Source: Apoderus coryli
Taxonomy: Eukaryota > Arthropoda > Insecta > Coleoptera > Attelabidae
Length of the DNA: 64,000 bases
Direction: 5' to 3'
NCBI GenBank assembly: GCA_911728435.2
Contig: OU452204.1
Location: forward strand, 19,158,001 to 19,222,000
Under the pieces are notes generated by a model. It made no database searches. It was not told the DNA's origin and worked only from the letters and a program-made list of their open reading frames with translations. This document shows, in pieces, positions 46,641 to 58,277 of this stretch; position 1 is the first letter of the stretch; every line of letters starts with the position of its first letter. Position numbers and translations under genes: made by a program.

Positions 46641-48280
46641 TAGGACATCTATTCTGAATCTATCAGGGTATGCAGGGGGTCGAGTGGGTTGTTTGTAGTC
46701 TCACTGTAGGTCACCAAGGAAAAGTCTACACCTCACCAAATATATATAAATTTTGATAAATCATAATAAAATAAGTCCTGCTGTGCGCCTGAGCTTCAGG
46801 GTATATATGAGATCTAGATGAGAGCGTGTTTACATTAATCATATCGCAATTAATACAATAAGAATAACATATTATTTGATATTGCAATGCGCGAAATCCT
46901 AGTCCTATTTGTTGTATCAATTAAAAGCATTTTTGGTATTTGTTAAAATAAGGAAGTTGTTGGATAGAGTAAACTCATGGATCTAGAAGAAAGTACGCCC
47001 GGTATATTCAGCACAATTATAATTAAATTAATAATTTATTGATGTACGTATATTGGGTGCTTTGTTTGCCTCGATGTTGTTCTGATTTCGTTGAAATTTC
47101 CTTCTCTCTTGCTCTTTGTTTCTATCGGTTTTTGGAATGCTGGTCGCTGACCGACTATATTTGTATCGTCGAATAAACACCGTGAAAGTAATGTTTAATA
47201 CAAGTGAATTATTTCACATAGTTGATTGAAAGGACCCTGGATTGGCAGGATGTTGGTTTACCAACGGAAGATCTGAAACAGGTAGTGAATAGAGAGAGTA
47301 GTATTTTCATAATGTGTTAGTTTTGACGAGCGCGTTCAATTGAGGGAAGTTTCTTTGGAGGATTAAGATCATTCAAATCGAGCGTTGATGCTTCAGGCAC
47401 TATATAAATAGAAAGATGCTGGATTTGGAATTGTCAGTGCTTGAGAAGCCTTTGACCTTCTATTAGCAAACAGGTGCCTTCTACACTTCTACTTAACCTA
47501 GCCAATTTCGACCCCTTAGTGATCAAATCTAACTTCCGTATCCATCTTTAGCCAACTACGTGAAAAATATCTAAGCGGTAAATTTCTTAGTATAATTTTA
47601 ATTTCAAAATTTGTAGTTAGACTTTATGTTAGTTTATAAATAACTTTGTTTCATAAAATTTTTGATAACAGTTATAAATAATAATTTATAAACACCCTGT
47701 ACATCTGATCGATAATTTTTATATTGTAAATTGATTTTTTCGTCCAACTTAAAACCAAAAGACGTACGTGTACGACGGTTACTTCCAAACACTTTTCCGT
47801 CAAATGTTATCGGATTTATGCGTGACTTTTCGTACTCACTGTATGACATCCTTTGACACTAATATTGTATGTAAAGTGACATCAAGTCGCACTTTTGAGT
47901 TTGTGTTCAAATTGAGAAATCATATCAATCTAAAGAGGACACAAAATGCATATTTTTCTGGGCACCCTGTTTTTTTTTTGTCGGGACTTGCCTTCCAATT
48001 TATCAAATATACAGGGTATTTCATAATATGTGGGACGCATTTACAGAGGTTATAGGGCATCTCACAAAAATTAAAAAAGTTCCTATAATTTTTTTTAGAT
48101 GTCCTATCACCTCTATACATGACACTACACTAATAACTCTTTAAACAATTAGTGTTTGACATTGTAAACTGTAACAACAAAATTTTGTTTTTTTATCCTA
48201 CAATATTGTTATAATTGTATTATTTTTATTATTACTGACGTAACAAACTAAGTACATTATTCAAAAATCAGAAAAAAAAG
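46641..48280. other. No gene; transposon-like ends
   Basis: Contains several ACCCTGT or ACAGGGT ends (47692, 47963, 48012), typical of non-autonomous insect elements. Limits cannot be set. Confidence 0.4.
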
Positions 48281-48282
48281 GT

Positions 48283-48350
48283 ATTGCCAGAGCTGGGATT
48301 CGAACCCAGAACCTTCCGCATGCGACCTACCAACGACGCCATATAAACTT
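48283..48350 (-). ncRNA. tRNA-like Pol III unit (tRNA pseudogene or SINE head)
   Basis: Minus strand: TGGCGTCGTTGG fits an A box, and GGGTTCGAATCCC inside CTGGG...CCCAG is an exact B box with T-stem. CTCTGGCAATACC follows, then a run of eight T, a usual Pol III terminator. The 5' side of the acceptor does not pair with the 3' side, and no good anticodon stem can be formed, so this is not a normal tRNA. Confidence 0.6.
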
Positions 48351-48715
48351 GATTAGAAATATTGTATCTTAATTATAATAATGCAGCTTCCAACTACTAA
48401 CTGGTGAAATTTTAAACGCAATTTTCTCGAGAATTATGGGGGCAAATACTAGCATAATGGTCTGATACAATTTTTATACAGTGTGACTCAAACAACTTTC
48501 CATTTATTTGGGTAGGTTTCCAAACATTTTTCCATAGTGAAATATTAAAATTTGATTTTTTTTTTTTGGATTTCACACTATAACCCTCAATGACTTTATG
48601 CTGGTAAATCATGGGCGTCTTGTTGAAGAGTATGAGTTACAAAGGGTCTAAGTTCCAAAAAGCGAAAACTGAGATAATTGAGAAAAATTAATTTTAATGG
48701 ATTTAATATTCTAAA

Positions 48716-49920
48716 GGGTGATTCAATTTGGGTTTCCACATTACAGCATAAAATAATTTTGAAACGCCACTGTATTTGTCAACGGCAATGTGAGATTTCT
48801 ACCCTAGAAACATGAACATAATTAATTTTGGAGCAATACACCACGGAACAACGTGTTAAAATTGTCGAAGCCTATTATGAAAATGGGCGATCGAGGAAAA
48901 TACGTTTGGTACCCTACGTAAATTTTTTGGTGCGTAAAATCGACCTTCTGAGAGGACAATTTGGAATGTGGTCCAAAAATTTCAGCAAACTGGATCCGTA
49001 GGTAACATTGAAACCCCTCAGCATGCACGTAGAGGTCTTTCGGAAGAAAAAATTTGCCGTTGTTCGCGAAGTGTGGCCAAGCACATCGATTCGTCATGGA
49101 TCGCAGCAATTAGGCCTTACATATTCCACTGCACAGCGAATTTTAAACAAAGATTTAAAGCTACATCCATACAAACTCCAAATAACCCTAGAGGCCATCA
49201 ACAGCGCCGTGTCTTTGCCGAATGGAAACGAGAACAAAGGGAAAATTTCTCTATGAAAATAATATTTAGCGACGAGGCACATTTTCACTTTGGTGGCTTT
49301 GTAAACAAGCAGAATTGTCGTGTTTCGGAATTGGAAAATCTAAGAGAGATTGTTGAAAAGGAAATGCATCCGCAAAAAAATGACTGTTTGGTGTGCCTTT
49401 TGGTCTGGAGGCGTAATTGGCCCATTTTTTTTCGGGGATCATGCGGAAAACGCTGTTACCGTTAATGGGGTTCGCTATCGGAACATGATAACAGAGTAGG
49501 AGCAGTTGGAAGATGTGAACATCGAAAATCTCGGATTTCAACAACAAGAGAAACTGCGCGGCAAGTTTCAAGGCCGCATTATTTCCCGCAACGGCGACAT
49601 CAATTGGCCGCCGCATCATGTGATTGAATTCCCGCAGATTTTTTTCTTTGGAGGCATCTGAAGAGCAGAGTCTACAAGAATAAACCAAGCATTATTGCAG
49701 AGCTTAAACAGGAGATCAGACGCGAAATAGAACCGATTTGTGTCGCAGAGTAGTCGAAAATTTTGACAAACGGATTATGACATGACATTTGAACCGCGGC
49801 GGCCATTTAGCAGATATCATCTTTCATACCTAATCGTAATGAGGTATACGGAAAGGGCAAATACAATTTTTTCCGTATTTTATTTAAAATTTTCATGTGG
49901 AAACCCAAATTGAATCACCC
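48716..49920 (+). mobile_element. Mariner-like transposon 2 with both terminal repeats
   Basis: Left end GGGTGATTCAATTTGGGTTT continuing CCACAT; right end is its reverse complement. TA lies just outside on the right (49921-49922) and at 48712-48713 on the left. About 1.2 kb, with one transposase pseudogene. Confidence 0.9.
48828..49833 (+). pseudogene. Mariner-like transposase 2, broken
   Basis: The expected start codon is TTG (48828), then EQYTTEQRVKIVEAYYENGR. Frameshifts follow, with TIWNVVQKFQQTGSVGNIET, GLTYSTAQRILNKDLKLHPY (helix-turn-helix), KIIFSDEAHFHFGGFVNKQN (first aspartate), RVTVW-like and IGPIFFRG-like blocks in several frames, and VENFDKRIMT...RGGHLADIIFHT at the C-terminus. 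At 49530-49550, LEDVNIENLGFQQ is followed directly by sequence encoding TRETAR in another frame; the DGATCHTA block with the second aspartate is missing. The third block is also damaged (WPPHHV). Same broad family as 34223-35261 but clearly diverged. Confidence 0.85.
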
Positions 49921-49929
49921 TATAGAACG

Positions 49930-51384
49930 ATAAAAAAATAATTTCAAACCTAACAAAATTTCCGGAAAAAGAAATTCAATATGAAGCATTCGTTTTGCCA
50001 AAATCAATTTATTTAAAAAACCTTAAGGTTTAGGTATTATAAACGTTAATGAAACAAACACTTAATTTGATCAAAGGATCTAAATGTGCAATAATTTACA
50101 GGGGATTCCATTTAAAAAAACACAACTTTGATACTTTTGGGTTATTTGGGACACCCTGTATAATATGAAACCAAATTTAAAGTACCCATACGTCCAACAA
50201 ATGAAACTTTTTCAAAGTCAAGTAGTTTGGCCACAATATTCCGCGCCATAAAGCTTGAATTACCCAGTATACTTAATCGCGCATTATTTATTTCAAATGA
50301 AATTACGTCAATCTTAATTGCTTGAAACAATAATAATTATTATTATAGCTAATAATAACATCCATAACATAAATTTATTTTATTATTATACAAATTAAAT
50401 TAATTTTAATAATTATTCAACACAATGAATTAGAATAATCTACGTACGGTAGGTAATAAAACTACGATGCTTTAAAATAAAATTAATCCATTAATTATGT
50501 GTTTTGAGAATTGTATATATTATAATAGACATTTTAATGCACTTGATAAACATTACAAAACTCCTGTTTCCAACCCCTTTGTTTGAGTTAAATTTATCTC
50601 AAAATAACTAAAACAGAGAATTGTTTGGGGCACGTTGCAACTCACTATGTGTTGTTGGAAAACATGGAAACGACATTATTCCAGTCGTAATCGTAATACT
50701 AACGTAAATTATTGTTATTAATATTATGATTATTATAATATTAATGAGACTCCATCTACCGAATTCCAGTTACAGCAAATTTAATTAAATTCCACCCATA
50801 TCAGATTTATATTATGAATATATATTATCGCATTATGGTTTAATAGAAATGCATGCGTTTACTATAATATGTAGAGAGAGGCACCGTCACACATAATATT
50901 TTGGAAAGTAAAGCTAAATCCATTAGGGTAATTTTTGTATGAAATAATAATATCGTAATTGCCATTTAGTTGATGTTAGGATGTGTAATCATTAGGTATT
51001 TGTTGTACAGGGTTCCTCATAATATTTTAATATTTGAATTAACAGTTTTTTTGTTAATAAAACAAACTTTTTATTTTACTAAATTACAGCTAACTCTTTG
51101 GGATTTAGATAGATAATACTGTATTCGCTCAAAACAAAAACTGAAATTTCAACTGTAACAATAAAATAAAATACAACGTAATATAATTACAGAGAAGACC
51201 CTCATGGGTGTAGAGCTTATCCTAGTACAACAACTAAACCTAAAAATCTTAAAATCTAAAATGTATTCCGGATACATAAACTTTAAATCAAATCAAATTA
51301 CAATAGGCTTACTTACAAATTACTTATAGGCCAACATTAGATACTTACACTACAGTCATTATAAAAACTCCTTCATGCTGTAAT
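49930..51384. other. No gene recognised
   Basis: AT-rich; a GGGACACCCTGTATAA transposon-like end lies near 50148. No frames of interest. Confidence 0.45.
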
Positions 51385-51394
51385 ATGCTTTACC

Positions 51395-52060
51395 AATGAG
51401 ATATCTGATTTTATAAACAAGGGCGTTCCACAAGGCTCAATCCTAGGCCCACTTTTTTTTACTTTTTACACTAGTCATTTCTCCTCCGTCTTGAAAGAAT
51501 GTAAAATGCACATGTACGCGGATGACACGCAGTTGTAGTGTTTTTTCCCAAAAGATAAGCACATGGAGTATTTACATTTAATCAACTCTGAACTCAATCG
51601 GTTGGTGGATCTGTCGAATTCACATAATCTGTTGATAAATCATGAGAAGTCTAGTGTGATTTACTTGGGTGATTTAACAAATATACATTTCCCAATAAAA
51701 TTACAAAATAACTGTTTAACTGTATCTACTAAATCAAAAAATCTTGGTGTCTTGGTCGATAAAGAGCTGAAATTTGTTGATCACGTCTCTAGCTTGCTTC
51801 AGAAAAGTTATTCTAAATTAAAATTAATATAATCAAATCACCATATACTAAGTTCTAATATTAAAAGTTTACTGTGTGAAACACTTGTTTTACGATCTCG
51901 TATCTCAATTTAATTATTGCGATTTTGTCTATGGCCCATGTCTGCTACAAAAAGAGTGTTTTAGAATACAAAAAGTACAAAATTCCTGTTTGAGACTAAT
52001 GTATGGCATAAGAAAATATGAACCAATAAGACTTACACTGAAAACTTCATCAACTTAATC
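51395..52060 (+). pseudogene. LINE RT, B domain to C-terminal region
   Basis: EISDFINKGVPQGSILGPLF (domain B), CKMHMYADDTQL (catalytic YADD), then a TAG and, in the same frame, HMEYLHLINSELNRLVDLSN, LINHEKSSVIYLGD, KNLGVLVDKELKFVDHVSSL. After a shift near 51830: YDLVSQFNYCDFVYGPCL, FRIQKVQNSCLRLMYGIRKY. Same order of blocks as in the LINE at 42.7 kb. One stop and at least two frameshifts; no tail identified. Confidence 0.8.
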
Positions 52061-52188
52061 GTCATGCCCAACAGACGGTTTTCCCTTTAAACTAGAGATA
52101 ATATTTATAATTTCATTATTTGTGGTAGCATATAGGAACAATGACTTGGTATTATGATAACATATAAATATTTGGCTAATTCTAACTT

Positions 52189-53100
52189 TTAAAAATCACG
52201 TCTTCTAAAAACACATTTTTCAATATTAGATAAACAGTGGTTCATTACACGGCGTAGCAAACCTTCGTCTATTCCTTTAACTTCTTCACAAATTTTGAAT
52301 TTCAGTTCCTCGATTGTACCTGGACGCCTCGCAAACACTTTGGCTTTTAAATATCCCCACAGGAAAAAATCGGGTGCCGTTGAGTCGGGGGACCTCGAAG
52401 GCCAAGGTAAATCTCCGAATCAAGAAATGACTCTGCCATTAAACATTTCTCGCAGGACCCCCATTGAGTTTCTGGCGGTATGAGCTGTTGCCCCATTTTT
52501 TTTTTTGTAAGGCATTGTTTAGTAATCCTCGTCTATTTAATTCTGGAATGAGAATTTTCTCTGGCATATTAAGGTAGCGGATGTTACAGTGAGAGCGCGG
52601 TTATTTTCATCCTCAAAAAAATAAGGGCCAATAATACCAAAAGATCCTACTCCACACCACACAACGACTTTTGGATTATGGTGGTTCTGTGTAAAGAATT
52701 CACGAGGATTTCCATTTGGCCAGTATCTAGTATTCTGTTTATTGACCATGCCGTTCAAATAAAAATTTGCTTCGTCGGTCATTAGGAGACTGTGAATTGC
52801 TCCTTGATGTAAATCCAAAAATTCTTGACAAAATGCTAACGTTTGCTTATTTATCTTGATTGCTAAGGTGCTGTGGCATTTGGTATTTATAGGGATGAAA
52901 TTTTGAATCCTTTTGAATAATTCGACCTAAGCTTCCCTTCGATATTCCTAGGATAAGGGTTTGTCAATTATCAGCCCTTTTAGGAGTTCTTGTAAACCCA
53001 ATTCAAACTCGTTCAATATTTTCTGGTGTACGAACGTCCAGGCTTCTTCAAATTTTGTACAGAACCATTTTCACGCCAATGACGAACCAGTATAACTTAC
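52189..53100 (-). pseudogene. Mariner-like transposase 3, broken
   Basis: Minus strand. N-terminal pieces RTPENIERV and GISKGSLGRIIQKD (helix-turn-helix) near 53000-52930. Then an open part 52818-52537: LLMTDEANFYLNGMVNKQNT (first aspartate, TDEANF), PKVVVWCGVGSFGIIGPYFF and ALTV. Next, near 52500, KKKNGATAHTARNSMGVLRE: the second catalytic block is present but the aspartate codon is replaced by AAT at the edge of an 11-base A run. Then after a stop SRSPDSTAPDFFLWGYLKAK (third aspartate), TIEELKFKICEEVKG and CVFRRRDF before the stop at 52189. Terminal repeats not identified. Confidence 0.8.
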
Positions 53101-53756
53101 TAGTTTTACGATTTGGCGCGTGACCGCTATTGTTATTAAACTGATGGCCGGAATGCACGCCTAACTTCTTCTATCGAATTGCTTCTTATGTAAGTTTCTA
53201 CACAAAACACACGTTGTTGGACTGAGTAATCAATGAAAGTTCAAACGGATGTTGAGATAATGTCTCAAAGCAAAAAACTTAAATAATTATTCATGGAAAA
53301 CTAACAAACTTCGCGTAGAAAAATGACGTTCCACGAAATTATTAATTTAAAATTTATTTCATTACAATCCCAAAGACTACAGAAGATAATCCGACAGAGA
53401 ACAGCCTATTTAGATATCTGGTAGGGAATTTATTAATAATATAAAATTGGCAGTCTATTATGGGAACCCCGTATATTTGTCTTTGAGACCTTTGCTCCCG
53501 AAACGTTTTTCTAAAATCAGTACAAAATTTTGACGCCACAAAAACCTGTTAATCCAGTATTTGAAGTTGTTACCGGGCAATGCCAAAAATAACAGTACGG
53601 AAACACTTTTATAAAGAAGCAAGACTTGTTGCATAATTTTTTGTAAACAATAATAATTAGTTAATAAATATGAGATTATTATTATTAAATATCTTAAATG
53701 TGGGAAATAAAAGTCAATCTCCACGAAATTAATTTAATAAATAAAATATATTTAAT

Positions 53757-54347
53757 CGGATAGTGGATAGATGCAAACTCACATGGAAAAATCAAATTGA
53801 TCATGTGTGCGGCAAGTTGAACAGCGCATTTTATTCCATTCTTAAAATGAAATTTTTTGTCGACAAATCCACACTTCTTCAGATGTACTACGTCTTGGCA
53901 TATTCCCACATTACTTATAACATCATCTGTTGGGGCCAAGCGTCACAGATCAATAGAGTCTTTGTCTGCCAAAAAAGAATATTCAGAATAAATCGTAGAA
54001 CATCGTGAAGACACATTTTTGGGCAAAATTCGCTGTTGACTGTGCATGCTGTCTATATTTTAAGATGCGCTACGTTCTGCTATTTAAATAAAGCTCGCTT
54101 TACGGAGGACATCATCATGAATCATTCTCATAATACTAGAAACAGGTCGCTATTATTGATTCCCCAACACAGGGCATCAAAACAAAACAAAAAATCCCCA
54201 TATTACATCTATGTCAAAATTTTCAACGAACTTCCTGAAGATATCAAGGAATGTAGAACGAAACACAATTTTTTCAACTATGCTTCGATTTCACTTCGTT
54301 GTGATGTTTGTTTTATTTTAATTTGTTATTTTATTACCTTTGACTAA
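53757..54347 (+). pseudogene. LINE RT C-terminal part
   Basis: First frame to 54008: DRCKLTWKNQIDHVCGKLNS, AFYSILKMKFFVDKSTLLQM, YSHITYNIICWGQASQINRV, FVCQKRIFRI. After a shift: LRCATFCYLNKARF, NHSHNTRNRSLLLIPQHR, KIFNELPEDIKEC. This is the thumb and C-terminal region of a CR1/Jockey-type LINE (LTWxxHI, LxxxYxxLxxSHxxYxIxxWG, QKxxxR, HxHxTRxR, YNxLPxxI). The part before 53757 is cut by the unit's left arm. Related to the element at 12531-13180. Confidence 0.8.
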
Positions 54348-54715
54348 TTTATTATGTTCTGTTATTTGTTGTCAATGTCTTTTAATACTCGTAAGTAGAT
54401 TGTTTTGCTTGTGTAGATACAGACTCAATTAGGTGTTATTTTCACTTGTCAAATGTTAGTTTATAACTAACCATGTGTACATATTGATTAATCAAGTGAT
54501 AACATTTGATTTTACTTTCGAGCCAAAGCCGTACCTATGATTGATAAAAAAAATAATTAGGTATTTTAATTATGACATGGTTTAGTTTTTACTTTTGTAT
54601 TTAAATAATTTTCTTTCACGAGGTGACATTACTGCATCTCTGTTTTCTTGTTATCCTGTAACTGAATTTAATTGCGTAACGCAAGCTAGTTTTTCGTAAG
54701 ATAGAACCCACCGCA

Positions 54716-54745
54716 CTGATGATGAGGCCTCTCCTGTCTTGAAAC
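54716..54745 (+). other. Hammerhead-like motif
   Basis: CTGATGAT, stem GAGGC with GUCUU (two G-U pairs) around a CTCTCCT loop, then GAAAC. Confidence 0.5.
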
Positions 54746-54819
54746 ATGTATGGTAATTGGACTTAGAGGAATTTATTAAATTTATTTCGTAGAGATTGAC
54801 TTTTATTTCCCACATAGAA

Positions 54820-55304
54820 TATCTTACTCCACTTACATATGGACTACTTCTTTAAAGTTTGCTCTATTGTTTTCCATGATTCCTCATCAGCCTTACTTGC
54901 ATCACATAAGGAAGTTTATATTTCTGGGCTCATTTGAGCATGTCAAATGTTGATTTCCATCTGGTTTTTACGTTCTAAATTTATTTTGTTGTTCTCATCG
55001 TTTTAAATATTTTAGTAAAGCTCAGATTTTGGCGTTTGCTTCGTTCTGTATAAAATCTTCATCCTTTTCTGACAAAGATTCTTCATTTTCATCAGCATTA
55101 TTATTTTGTAAGGATCTTGAACAGCAAGTTTTAAAACGAGTGGTTTCTTATTGAAGTCCAACTACTAGAATGTTTTTTACCATTTGATTTTTTGTTTCAA
55201 AGTTTGCCATTAGCCTATTACGTATGACTGTTCGTTTAGGTAAGACTGTTTATTTATTTAAATACTATAATAATAACAGCAGCAGCTGTCTTCCAAAAAA
55301 ATGG
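54820..55304. other. No gene; short acidic open stretch on the minus strand
   Basis: Around 55165-55050 the minus strand encodes ADENEESLSEKDEDFIQNEA in an otherwise short frame. Its composition is unlike chance frames nearby, but it cannot be extended or assigned. Confidence 0.25.
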
Positions 55305-55430
55305 TTGCTATATGAGTTTGGGCTAGTCCTATAGGATGAACCCATTAGTTTACGGTTGAAATCGCTTTAGCCCTGTGATAGGGGTGGGCACAACCTTTAA
55401 ATTGTCAAATAGCAGTAGGGTCGATCATTT
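55305..55430. repeat. Dispersed repeat H, copy 3
   Basis: GAGTTTGGGCTAGTCCTATA, GGATGAACCCATTAG and CCCTGTGATAGGGGTGGGCA match copies at 15.6 and 28.6 kb. Short copy. Confidence 0.6.
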
Positions 55431-56023
55431 GAAAGCATTTTTTATCTGCTTTACAGCGATAAGTTACTTTTGATATTTGGCTATACAATACTCGAGAAAA
55501 TTGCGTTTAAAATTTCACCAGTTAGGTAGTTGGAACCTAACATAGAACGAAAATAAATATTATTTTATAGACTATAATAAAAACTATTGTTACATTTTTA
55601 TCTCATTAACACATTAGTGAACAACATGAAGCACAATCGCTTTGTATTTAAATACAAAACTCCTAGCGATTAAAATTGACGTGATATATCCCCCACAAGG
55701 TTTGTGAAAGTACGTTCAAAATAAATTGGCATGTCAAATGGTCAGATTTTTTTTATTCTTTTAACTCACTTTTGGGACCTCAGAACTCAGAACGGTTCAT
55801 TTTATTCGCTTTTATGACAATTTATTTGGTTTTCTTTGAGTCGGACCAACGAATTACGTTGCCGAGAGAGAGTATATGTCCAGCGTTTTCATATTATAGA
55901 ATTACACGGATAGAAATATGCAATTTTAGATACGGACGTATTTGGTGATGGTCTTTAGCTCCACGACTTTTTAATAATAATTTTATTTACTCTGAAACTT
56001 TGGGTCATTTAATAAGTCAGTAA

Positions 56024-56110
56024 GAAAAAAACAAAATTTTGACAAAACTCGATTTTATTATTCAAGATAGTTGCCTTAGAGGGCAATACAACTTTTCGAT
56101 ACCTTTTTAG
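56024..56110 (-). pseudogene. Mariner 3' end, second copy of the 18.9 kb type
   Basis: AAAATTTTGACAAAACTCGA, ATTATTCAAGATAGTTGCCT and GAGGGCAATACAACTTTTCG. Similar to 18867-18925. Only the end is present. Confidence 0.5.
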
Positions 56111-57734
56111 AAGTAAAAAGCCACCAAAAATTGACTTACCAATTTGTTACTGGCGTTGTAGCTGCGGGGCCCCGTTTTATATATCTTATTTGCTTCTCCA
56201 AATAAATATTGTATATAACCATTCGTCACCATCACAAATCGACCATAATTAAATAATATACTTGAATTATATCGAATTACAATAATATTGTTAACGTATA
56301 TTTTCGAACGACAATTAATTTTCAACTGTCTATTAAACCGTCGCGTCGTCCTTCTCCGCGCAGGATCAGTCAAAATTTGGTGTTATCATATTAAGTGAAA
56401 AGTACTGGGCAACCAAAAATACAATGCGCTAACAAACTTTATAAAAATTCACTACTTCAGAATGAACATGAAATGGACTAAGTCTTTATACTGGTATACT
56501 TTAAAACAAAAACTAGAAAATAATTCTTAACTGTGAAAAATCCAAGTCCAAAAACAAATTAAAATATTTACTTTAACTTTATAAAATTAGAAATCACATC
56601 TGAACAGAACTCAATCTAAAACGAATCTAATCTCGCCAGTCCGATTGTGTTCCCAAAACGCTTCACATACATGAGAAGTAGGTACGAGTACTATATCCTA
56701 AACATAGCCAATAAGAAAAAGGCATTTTTAAAATATATATATATATAATTTTAATTATTATATATTATATAATATGCGATTATGTCAATTGTTTGAATTT
56801 TCTCGCAATAACATGTTTCCGAACGCCGACGACTATAGCCGAGGCTGTCGCTATTCTTACTACAACATTCAAGTTATGACTATAACAAATCATATCAACT
56901 TGTAAACTAAACGTTGTATAAACGATACCATTTGACATAATGTATTGTAACTAGTTGTGCTTGTGACTATAACTATACACTAATCATATTCTTATGCTTA
57001 CTCGTTGGCTAAACCAGCCTGTAGTGTATAAAAACTATATTTCAACAACCAGTTTTTACTGAGGTAGATGATTAAAAATTCTTAATGGTATTACTAATGA
57101 ACTATTAGCCGTAAGGGAGTGTCTATGGACAGGTAGTTTGAGATTTAAGTTATATCTCAGATCATAATCAGACAATTATTGTCCTGTGCATATAAATTTA
57201 TCCTTGTTTGAATACACATAAAAACACATTCCAAAATATAAATTGATGAAGTCTTTAAATAGTCTTTAAAATCATGCGAGCTAGTCTACTATACCGTTGC
57301 ATTGGCATCTTAATATAAGTGGTGCATCTAAGTGTCAGCGATGTGTAGATACTGGGGCATTTCCGAAACAGAATAGCAAAGCGATTGACGCAAATGTAAT
57401 TCTGGTTGCGATTATATTTTCTATATGAAAATTTTTGCTTTTGCTAGTTTCTCTGTCTCATATACTACATACTATACATGCTTATGCCGTTTTACCTTTT
57501 GTAATTGCTTTACGGTTTGTAAAATAGCGCTATATTGAATTCTCCCATGTAGGTACACACACACAAAAGTAACATGCCTATATATAGTTATTTAGGTGTA
57601 CATGTTGAAAATAAATCAGGCAAAACATTCAAAATTTAATGTTACTATACAGGGGTAATCAATTTCGATCGTTTTACTGGGGGTGTTTGAGAAATTTTGA
57701 AAGAAACAAGTCGAGACAAATTTACAATAATCCC
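56111..57734. other. No gene recognised
   Basis: AT-rich sequence with short frames only; no element identified. Confidence 0.45.
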
Positions 57735-57982
57735 CTACTCTGTTTCCTTTTACATTGCTTCATCTTAAAGACAAATCCGAATCCTTAATCCTGTCACAAT
57801 TTACTTACTGTGCTCCTCTTCTCGCGCCATGTATTGATGATGACACTAAATTGAATATTCAACGCGTTCAGAAATCTTGCATTCGATTTATATTCGGTAT
57901 TAGGAAATATGAACGAGTAGTAGATGATGTGACTAATAGGAAAACAAAAACTTGAAGAAGACCAAAATTTGTTAGTCGAAAC
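57735..57982 (+). pseudogene. LINE RT scrap joined to hammerhead-like motif
   Basis: SLILSQFTYCAPLLAPCID, then IQRVQKSCIRFIFGIRKYER, matches the C-terminal region of the LINE at 42.7 kb. Similarity stops near 57920. At 57951-57982, CTTGAAGAAGACC...GTTAGTCGAAAC follows, with a short GAC/GUC stem: a degenerate form of the motif described elsewhere. Confidence 0.65.
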
Positions 57983-58277
57983 GTCGAAGAATAAAAAAAG
58001 AAGTTTGACAGGAAATAAAAAAAAATATTTCACTTTTGGTAATACGAACCAAAAACCCCAATAAATTATAAATATATGGTTCAAGAAAAATAAAGAAATA
58101 TTATTTCTAAATTTCAAAATATAGACACATTATATAAAATAAAATTGGGCATTAAATGCCCCACTCTCAATGATGTACAAATTAGGTAATCAAATGTCAA
58201 ATATTTATGAGAGGTACATAGGAAAATCTTGACTTGATGGACGCTGCTCGAAATGTATATCTACATTACACTGTATA

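Larger units (their letters stand above)
53697..54815. mobile_element. Inverted-arm unit enclosing a LINE
   Basis: Left arm 53700-53750 (GTGGGAAATAAAAGTCAATC, TCCACGAAAT, AATTTAATAAAT) is inverted at about 54764-54815. The right arm is preceded by the hammerhead-like motif at 54716-54745; the left arm lacks it. The layout repeats that of the 42.4-44.3 kb unit. Confidence 0.7.

Noticed and set aside
48283..48350. A functional tRNA gene
   Set aside because: Acceptor and anticodon stems do not pair; only the internal promoter boxes and T-stem are intact.
52295..52483. Plus-strand frame of 62 codons
   Set aside because: Antisense to the C-terminal part of mariner-like transposase 3.
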